Below are positions 56,670 through 64,000 of a DNA stretch of 64,000 nucleotides, in pieces (positions within the stretch are counted from its first letter, which is position 1; every line of letters starts with the position of its first letter). Under the pieces are notes generated by a model. That model searched no databases and had not been told where the DNA came from. It saw only the letters and a list, made by a program, of their open reading frames with translations. A program made the translations under genes and the position numbers. This DNA comes from Pisolithus tinctorius (lineage: Eukaryota > Basidiomycota > Agaricomycetes > Boletales > Pisolithaceae), in assembly GCA_024663395.1 (NCBI GenBank), contig JANFAH010000004.1:1612001-1676000 (forward strand), written 5' to 3'.

Positions 56670-57419
56670 TTATCCGCGCAAGTCTAGCAGCGAACTAAGC
56701 AATGTAAACCACGCCTCTAACCACCTCAAGTGACACTGTTCTTCGTCTGCATCGGCTACATCTAGAATTTCTTCCACGGCAGCACTGGTCCCACAAGGGT
56801 GCAAGTACCAGCAGTGCACATTGAGGGCGGGGTGGTCGCCAAAAGAAAGTAAGGGAAAACTCGCACTCGACTGTTGGACAGAGAAAGTTGTCACTTGCGC
56901 CCCTTCGAACGCGTCTCTACGAAACAGGGGTAGCTGCAGCACCTCTGTCAAAGTGAGTGGTGCACCGCCTGGCCATCATATTTTGCATCAGGGCAACCAA
57001 AACGACACCTCGAGAACTTACTGAAGTCATGCACAGAAAAGTAGAATGTAGGTACTTTGAATGTCGGTGACAACACAACGTATTGGTGGCAAAGGACTCC
57101 ACCAGCCAATGTCGTGGCAGCAGCGCTAGCATTGTCAACGGATTCCAACGAACTTTCTTCCATATTGTCCGGAACCATTCCAACGTCAATTCCAGTCGCA
57201 CTTCGGTGCCTGCAGAGCGATATGACACGTTCCATGTACCCGAATCCTGGCATATACTATCTAAGGGTGGGAAGACGGTCTTTAAGTAAAACAGGCTGAG
57301 ATGCGCACAGCGTGTTCTCTCCATGACCAGCCAAGCTTCCCTTTGTCCAGTGTATGGTGGCCACGATTTTGTATGAATTTCTTGCAAGCCTCATCGAATT
57401 GTGAGCGTGTAAAAGTCAT
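56670..57419 (-). CDS. ATG10: Atg10-type autophagy E2-like enzyme
   Basis: Atg10 transfers the ubiquitin-like Atg12 to Atg5 during autophagosome formation. Three exons give about 210 aa. Exon 1 has MTFTRSQFDEACKKFIQNRG and ends WSWREHA. Exon 2 begins YMPGFGYMERVISL and carries HQYVVLSPTFKVPTFYFSVH. Exon 3 has SFPLLSFGDHPALNVHCWYL and HPCGTSAAVEEIL with the catalytic Cys of the HPC motif, and ends RWLEAWFTLLSSLLDLRG. These match Atg10 rather than Atg3, which has a longer handle region. The ATG (57419) faces RPS1 across 145 bp. Confidence 0.9.
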
Positions 57420-57564
57420 GATGGAGGTGGCGTGGGAATGGGATATAACAGTAGCACAGTTTAAGGTTTCAGCCACAACTCCTACCAAGACTCAAGAAAT
57501 CCCAAGCACTAGCCCACCTCAAGCTGCGGTTGCCTCGACACCGTTATCCTACCCTCAACTCACC
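57420..57564. promoter_or_regulatory. Divergent intergenic region ATG10 / RPS1
   Basis: 145 bp between an autophagy gene and a ribosomal-protein gene. It contains ACAACTCCTACC-like pyrimidine stretches toward RPS1. No known element was identified with confidence. Confidence 0.4.
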
Positions 57565-58559
57565 ATGGCCGTAGGAAAAGTAAGTATCTTCCCCAATCCT
57601 CGGACGGTTATTCGTCTGACCTGCATGAACTCGTGCAGAACAAACGTCTATCCAAGGGTAAGAAGGGAATCAAGAAGAAGGTCGTAGACCCCTTCTCGCG
57701 TAAAGGTATGGAGAGTATGTCCTTTCAGACGTCGTCTGCTCACCGTTTTCCTTAGAATGGTACGACATTAAGGCACCTTCCATCTTCGAAGTAAGAAATG
57801 TCGGAAAGACATTGGTCAACCGATCACAGGGTCTCAGTAAGCACCATCCCCACACATGCGATATTAGTCCCTTCAATAATGCGCTTCCATCCAGAGAACG
57901 CCAATGATTCACTCAAAGGCCGTATAATCGAGGTTTCCCTCGCTGATTTGCAGAAGGACGAAGAGCAGTCGTTCCGCAAAATTAAGCTACGGGTTGACGA
58001 GGTTCAAGGAAAGAACTGCCTCACCAACTTCCATGGAATGGACTTCACGTCCGATAAACTTCGTTCGCTGGTCCGCAAATGGCAGACCCTCATCGAGGCT
58101 CGCGTCGACGTCAAGACGACTGATGGTTACCTCCTCCGTCTCTTCGCTATTGCTTTCACGAAGCGTCGACCAAACCAAGTTCGCAAAACCACTTACGCTC
58201 AAACCAGTCAAATTCGGGAAATCCGGAAGAAGATGTTTGAGATCATGACCCGCGAAGCATCCAGCTGTGATTTGAAGGAGTTGGTTCAGAAGTTTGTGCC
58301 AGAAGCCATTGGGCGGGAGATTGAGAAGCACACGCGTAACATCTTCCCCCTACAAAACGTCTACGTGCGGAAGGCAAAAATTTTGAAGGCACCGAAGTTC
58401 GATGTCTCAAAACTGCTCGAGCTCCACGGTGAAACAACTGACGTACGTAACACGCTTGTTCATGTGATTTCGTGCCAGTTTGACTGATCGGTCTTTTAGG
58501 AGACGGGCACTCGGGTAGTGAAGGACTTCAAGGAACCTGAGCCTCTTGAGTCTGTATAA
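57565..58559 (+). CDS. RPS1: 40S ribosomal protein S1 (eS1, RPS3A family)
   Basis: This is a small-subunit ribosomal protein near the mRNA exit. Six exons give about 255 aa, with the first introns bunched at the 5' end, as in many ribosomal-protein genes. Exon 1 is just MAVGK (57565-57579). It continues [140 protein letters not shown], and ends [17 protein letters not shown]. The length and motifs fit the family fully. Confidence 0.97.
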
Positions 58560-59037
58560 AACCCTTTGTTATCTACTACTGCATTCCCTATGATTTCCGT
58601 TTACATGTCACACGGGTACTACCAATATGAGCACCATGGCCCAAAATGTCTGAATCAGTTCGCACAGAGAAGCGAATTCGGAGTCGGAGGCGAGCTGATG
58701 GCGGGTTTTTTTAGATACGCGCGGGATCATTCCGTGTCACCGTGACCATGTAAGAAACATACACAGTTGATAGTAAATGTGTATCAGCCGGAACATATCC
58801 TGCGTTCAATATCATCAAGTACCTGTCTTTTTTTGTTATCTTTTTTAGTTGTGGCGGGCTGTGGACGCACCCACCATCATCGTAGGCAGCACCATGCACC
58901 CGATTTTTTTTTGATGGTCGTTGAGATACGTGCATGGCGACAAGGCGCCTACGTATTATGTACTTCAGCAGAAATGATGATGGATTCCTTGTTGAAGATC
59001 CATCAGCATCCTTTTGACCTCCCTCCTCGACTCAACG
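58560..59037. other. Intergenic between RPS1 and APRT gene
   Basis: 478 bp with several T-runs (near 58708, 58828 and 58910). No gene, RNA or repeat is supported; it holds the RPS1 3' end and the APRT promoter. Confidence 0.5.
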
Positions 59038-59752
59038 ATGTCTGACGTCGAATACCTGCGAAGCCTACTCACAGAATACATGGACTTTCCAAAGCCAGTA
59101 TGTCTTCGTGTCCAATGCTCGACAAAATCACCCGAACAACTGAACAACTGCCACGTAGGGGATCAGCTTCGTAGATATTTTCCCCATTCTGCGCAACCCC
59201 TTGGCCTTCGAGACCCTCATCACGCACTTCGTGCATCATATCCTGTCTCAAACGATACCGAAGTCCTTGCTGAAGAAGGTGGACGTCGTCGTTGCTCTGG
59301 ACGCCAGAGGTTTTCTACTGGGACCAACCATCGCCTTGCGGTTAGGCGCGGCTTTTGTCCCAGTTAGGAAGAAGGGTAAACTTCCGGGACCTTGCGTTTC
59401 GGTTTCGTACGAGAAAGAATACGGCGTTGTGAGTTCCATTGCTCCAAAGTCGTCAGCGCCGCAAACTAAGCTTCGTGATAGGATGTATTTGAAATGCAAA
59501 CGGGTGTTATTCAGCGCGGTCAGAACGTCATCGTCGTCGATGACCTCATTGCAACCGGTAAATCATTCTTTCCCTAACACCCTCCGACCCTATAACTGTG
59601 TGGCGTCAGGTGGATCGGCCAAAGCTGCCGGTCAACTAGTTGAAATGCAAGGCGGTACAGTTCTGGAGTACTTGTTCATTGTCGAAATAGTGATGGCTCG
59701 TGACTGGCAGTACGACAAATCACCAATTTATTCCATCGTTCAGTACAGCTAA
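59038..59752 (+). CDS. APT1: Adenine phosphoribosyltransferase
   Basis: APRT salvages adenine to AMP using PRPP. Four exons give about 180 aa. It reads MSDVEYLRSLLTEYMDFPKP, GISFVDIFPILRNPLAFETL, VVVALDARGFLLGPTIALRL and AFVPVRKKGKLPGPCVSVSY followed by EKEYG. The phosphoribosyltransferase motif is NVIVVDDLIATGGSAKAAGQ. Catalytic and PRPP-binding residues appear intact. The C-terminus EIVMARDWQYDKSPIYSIVQ diverges from yeast Apt1 but keeps the usual length. The stop is the TAA at 59750-59752. Confidence 0.94.
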
Positions 59753-59922
59753 TTCATCTACTTGAATACCTTATGTTTATTGTTATGGGCTTGTTCAGAG
59801 TTGTAGTGCGAATCTAGGTGTATCGGTTGAACGTGGGGGCGCGCAGAAGCAATGGAATTGGTGCTTGAAGTTTTGCGATTTGGCTAGTAATGATCGTCCA
59901 CGGCCCACGTACTATTATGTCG

Positions 59923-62900
59923 TTACACCAGTAATCGGGTGTTAAGGACTGGGTGACCGTTGACATACAAAACGTGCATATTCTCGACATCCCCGTCTCT
60001 CCGTGTCGCAGGCGGCACTCCTTCGAAATCGACGGAGAATAACACGTTACCATAACCCAGGACACCAGCTCCTTCTACCATTGCGGCAAGCCCCTTGCCG
60101 GGCGTAAGGGGCAACAGTACGAGTGCCACGTCATCTAAATCTCCCGCGGCTGCAATTTCCTCCGCCGTAGCGGACGGATTGACTGCCTCGTCATCGTCAC
60201 TGATCACGATAACTCCCGATGCGTCGGCCTTCTGAGCCTGGACTAGTTTCTCTAGGAAGGTGCATTCGCCTCTCCACACCAGGACCGCATCGCCGCCAAA
60301 TTTTTGATCATACTCCCGGCAGCCGAGTGGGTTAGACTCGTCTCTCCGAACCCGGACACCGCCTTCATGGCCAAATGTCATGGCCTTTCTTGTTGGGTCT
60401 GCGCCGAATTGTGCGGTTTGGGCAGTGATGTAAATATTTGTGTCCGTCTCCACTGTTCCCACCTGGGTAACGAGCAGAGGATCCATGGTGTCAAGAAAAA
60501 TACGCAAGCGGACAGTGGGTCGGCGTTGCAACCTGGCAAGACTTTCGGAAGAAGACCGTAGCTCAGTGTCGTTGACATAAACCACTTGCCCCGAGCGGAC
60601 AGCATGAGGTCCAACTAGAATGGGAATTACTTGAGTGAACTCCACATCAAGGTAACATACTCACGTCGAGTAATGTCGTACCCCCTTCCATCCAGGCGAC
60701 TAACTATGTGGGCCCGTATACCAGTAACGTTCTGAATGACGAAACCATCCCCAACAGGCCGTAGTTTATCAATAGCAGGATTAAAATCTTCTGCGACTTC
60801 ATAACCATTCGTAGACATGACGAAGTTGTAAGACTAGCAAAAAAATGTCAACGACAAAACACCACGAGACCCCTGATAAGGTGCCTTACATATAAATCGG
60901 TGTAAGGTACTGCACACCATCCGTCAGGGGACCAGTAGTGTTCATCGGAGGATTGGGGGATCAAGCCAATTAGGTGCCTCGCATACTCAGCGTCGTGTCG
61001 CGAGCCCACTCCACTGATCAGGCCGTTTGCTTTCTGAGACGGCTGGGATATCTGGAACGGTTCGTATGCTGGGCATTGATGACTTTCTTCACGACGCATC
61101 CGCCGACGCGCAGATGACATAGGTCTGAGTGCATGTTTTGGCAACGTGAGTATGTGCCCCTCCGTAGTGAACACGTAATGTGAATCATCACTGTGAAGTC
61201 GGTTGTTTTCGTCAAAAAGCAAAAAAAGGTACTGAATGCTTGTAAGGCTGGTGTTTCCCCACTGACATAAGTCTTACCTTCAGAGTCTCGGACAGTGCAA
61301 ATGACTCCATCCTGTCATCTCGTGCATTATTCCGTAAGTCCCGAATACCGGAGAGCCCACACTCCACCTTCGATCTGGCAGTGATGTCTCTCAAGATACG
61401 TTCCCCAACATCGAGGTAAAAAGGATCTTTAGTAGCCTAGATCATTCATCAGCTAATAGGTACTGGAGATATGCAACAACTCACTCGATACAAATACCAC
61501 GTTGACTCAACAAACTCTGGTCGAAGAGGATATTGGAAAGAGGTGGCTTGCATGAAATGGGCATCCCAAACTTCAGGCATACCGGAATGGCGCCTCCAAA
61601 TATTCCAGTCTAGTGTAATCTTCAAAAACGTTCTGTCACGACTAATTTTCACACTTACACGTTAGGTGGGACTTTATGGCATTTTGCACGTCCCCAGCAA
61701 GTACTTGCAAACCGGGCCAAAATGCGGATAGTGAATCAATTGTGCTGTATGCCTGGTTACCAGTGTGTATGTTAACATGACGGAACTGAAGTCGAGTCAG
61801 CTGAAGTATAAAAGCTCTGAAAGCAAGTATTGACCCAATAACCATCCGGAGACCGAGTGTAACGCATGACAGTTGCATAAACTTCGTTCCATACGTCTAG
61901 GAACTCGACCTCACCTAATGCGAAACTTTGAGCGCGTTCGATATGCCACGAGACATCTCACCTACCGCTCAGAATATACCACTTCAATGCATATTCGTAG
62001 AACGAGTCTATACCAGCCCCAACACTGGTCACTTCAGGATGTGTCCAAGCCTACCAAACTTTAAATCTGCTGCACAGTTGGGCAAAGAGGAGACCTACGC
62101 CCGTCCATATATTGATGGTGTTCCCCACTAGCCCAATCTCGGACTTACGATTCCACAACGCGAAGTAAGCTTTATAAGCGGCTTTCTCAAAGCGTTCGTC
62201 ACCAGTAAGACGACTCAGAGTAGCGAACTCCAGGATCAGGGAACCCGCCCCAGCAGTGCCTGTAAAATGGTATGAATAGAAAGAACAGATACACGCCGGA
62301 AGCAACAGACAGGTGCTCAATGATTCCCCATTTTCGACACCGTAGCGCAAATTAAGCTGAACCAAACCCTCTATTAGCCGCTCCGACCATTTGCAAAGAA
62401 ACTCCTCACCCTCGCGTACGGAAGGCCGGTTGGTGTCGCGAATGCGGGCAAGAGCCGCGTGCCAAGATCATATGCCAGATCAAGTAACTGACCGCGATAC
62501 CAAGATAGATAAAAAGGTTGTCCTGGTGTGCTAGCAAACAGATGTCCAGACAACAATCCACCCATTACGCGTATTGTGGTTTCGAAAACTTGCGGTTTCG
62601 TATCGACGTCAAATGAGACTTGGTCAATTACATCTTGAACAGCACGCTGGAAACCTGGTGGGTCATCAAGTACAACCAACGTGTCCAGCACATCTATCAG
62701 GGTAAGTGAGAAATTTCCGGTGACATCGTTAAACGCTATATTGGCCCTATTAAGCGGACATCAGCTTAGCCGTGAAACGCGTGGGATGACCCTACGGATT
62801 CTCCCAATCTGGGCCCCTCCCCTTGCAGGACAGGGGAGAGAGCTAACCTTGTTCAACCGCCACGCTGCAAGCAGGAGATGGAGCGCATACCTCGTCAAAG

Positions 62901-63188
62901 GGAAAAGCTGAAAGAACACGGTAAGGCCAGGTGACACAAGAATGATCCGGACGAACCTCTTGACATGTAATTATCAAAGCCATGGTACCAAAGCTCTCGA
63001 GTGGCATCTCTGAAATAGTCAAAATACGCATCTTTAAAATGGAAAATATCATACCGAAGAGAATGCTTCCGCTCCGTTGACCAAACAGTTCTACTAGCAG
63101 TCACGGCGGTGGGTCGGTCTCCGGGGGTATAGAGGACCAATAGAACGTAAGTTAGCAGAGAACACGGCCATAGCTTGCGCCATCTCAT
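59923..63188 (-). CDS. MNL1: EDEM / Mnl1-type ER alpha-mannosidase (GH47) with PA domain
   Basis: EDEM proteins trim mannose from misfolded glycoproteins to commit them to ER-associated degradation. About fifteen exons splice into one open frame of roughly 830 aa. The N-terminus [20 protein letters not shown] is a signal peptide. The GH47 domain has [138 protein letters not shown] and FTTEGHIL. A protease-associated domain lies near the C-terminus ([20 protein letters not shown]), as in EDEM3 and fungal Mnl1. There is no KDEL-type tail; the end is VLNTRLLV. The ATG at 63188 precedes the signal peptide. Confidence 0.93.
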
Positions 63189-63647
63189 TGCACGAGAAAT
63201 GGCCTTCACACTTTACAATTAAAATGGCCAACCTAGTTCTTCGGGGGCAATGTGCACCACAAGAAACAACTTGTCGACATCTAAGCATTTGTCTATCACG
63301 TGACTCCCTGTGGTTGTGCATAGCATAGCAGTACGAGGCAGTACTGCAGGACAGTGTAACTAATACGAGTTCTTTTCAACGCTCGTAGGCAACAGCCAGA
63401 ATGACGGACGTCCCCAGCAAGCTCGGAGAATTGATGCTTCAAGGATGGGTGAGGGCCTTTGCATGCGTGGAACAATATTGACTTCAACCATTCGTACACT
63501 AAGGTCCTGACTGATAATCCTTGCCCTGCATCCGGCTGCAGGGGAGTACCACTGCTGAGATCCCCTAAGGGGCAAGAGCCCATGGTTCAGCACTGTGTTA
63601 GTTGCGATAGGTCTCCCACTGGTGAGTTCTCTCATGAGCTTCATTAC
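63189..63647. other. Divergent intergenic region MNL1 / ZNRD2-type gene
   Basis: 459 bp between divergent starts. Open frames on the minus strand lack family signatures and ATG support. No ERAD-type stress element was identified with confidence. Confidence 0.5.
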
Positions 63648-64000
63648 ATGTCCGCAGCAACAACTTCGTCGACCGTAGATGTCAGTCAGACACAATCGCA
63701 GGCTTCATCTATTGTCTCGTCAGAATCGTATGCCTCACGCCCGTCGACTCCACCCACAGAGATATTCAGCAATTTGAGTTCCCCCACATTTGCCCCTCCT
63801 GCTGAAACGGAAGAGACCAGACGTCGCCGTCAGCAGTCGGACAATGCGTCCACGGAAATTGGCAAACGGCTGTTGAAAGGATGGACTATGCTAGGTGAGG
63901 AGTGCCCAAACTCCAGATGTTACGGCATCCCTCTCGTTAGGCCCCCAACAAAAAATGGAGTTAAAGACACTCGCAAGGTATACTTGTTTTTGTTATCATC
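63648..64000 (+). CDS. ZNRD2 / SSSCA1-type zinc-ribbon protein, 5' part (runs off window)
   Basis: The ATG at 63648 opens MSAATTSSTVDVSQTQSQAS, a Ser/Thr-rich head. After that comes STEIGKRLLKGWTMLGEECP, then NSRCYGIPLVRPP, the half zinc ribbon (C-x4-C..GxPLxR) of the Sjogren/scleroderma autoantigen p27 family. The reading frame passes the GGTGAGG at about 63895 without splicing, since EECPNSRC is the family motif. A donor follows at 63978, so the second cysteine pair may be in an exon beyond the window. Confidence 0.78.
   Translation, partial: MSAATTSSTVDVSQTQSQASSIVSSESYASRPSTPPTEIFSNLSSPTFAPPAETEETRRRRQQSDNASTEIGKRLLKGWTMLGEECPNSRCYGIPLVRPPTKNGVKDTRKVYLFLLS

Overview
The window is a compact fungal nuclear segment. 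Nearly all genes are split by introns of about 42-75 bp with GT..AG ends and CTNAC-like branch points. The proteins resemble those of Agaricomycetes (mushroom-forming basidiomycetes): a Mob1 with many introns, a BTB protein, a U1A/U2B''-type RRM protein, an HMG-box regulator and a BIRC6-type E2. I see about 37 protein genes, two of them cut by the window edges and two damaged. I found no tRNA, rRNA, CRISPR array or intact transposon. All models were spliced by eye; family names come from motif recognition, not a database search.

Layout. 1-6.1 kb (minus strand): the start of SLA1 (endocytic adaptor), WSS1 (DNA-protein crosslink protease), SGF73 (SAGA) and SUP35 (eRF3). 6.2-17.5 kb: RTP1 (RNA polymerase assembly), a TRAPPC2L/Tca17 homologue, a peroxisomal adenine-nucleotide carrier, a UBA/zinc/UBC protein of BIRC6 type, and NEM1 (lipin phosphatase). 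17.9-25.8 kb: SNF7 (ESCRT-III), LAG1 (ceramide synthase), the U1A/U2B'' protein, a decayed Hsp31/DJ-1 gene, MOB1 and a BTB protein. 26.4-34 kb: a DBP8-like DEAD-box gene carrying three frameshifts, an HMG-box factor, SUA5, FMC1 and an RRM protein. 34.4-41.2 kb: a long protein ending in a degenerate DEAD-box helicase, convergent with ELP2. 41.3-48.7 kb: a glutathione transferase, PET191, IBA57, a phosphopantetheinyl transferase, GPN3, PYM, an FMP32-like protein and a His/Ser-rich protein. 48.9-52.7 kb: a large unknown protein divergent from a DNA-hypermodification-like protein with a chromodomain. 52.7-54.9 kb is gene-poor. 54.9-64 kb: ERG10, ATG10, RPS1 (eS1), APRT, an EDEM/MNL1 mannosidase and the start of a ZNRD2-type zinc-ribbon gene.

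Most genes are housekeeping genes and are not a functional cluster. They are often head to head over very short intergenic stretches (58-190 bp), for example PET191/IBA57 (both mitochondrial), GPN3/PYM and ATG10/RPS1. The features most worth a second look are the chromodomain fusion at 51.4-52.7 kb, the catalytically degenerate DEAD-box fusion at 34.4-37.6 kb, the UBA/zinc/E2 fusion at 12.3-15.7 kb, the damaged DBP8 and Hsp31 genes, and unusual splicing (three GC-AG introns, 15-nt and 10-nt microexons, and an exon whose only coding content is the ATG).
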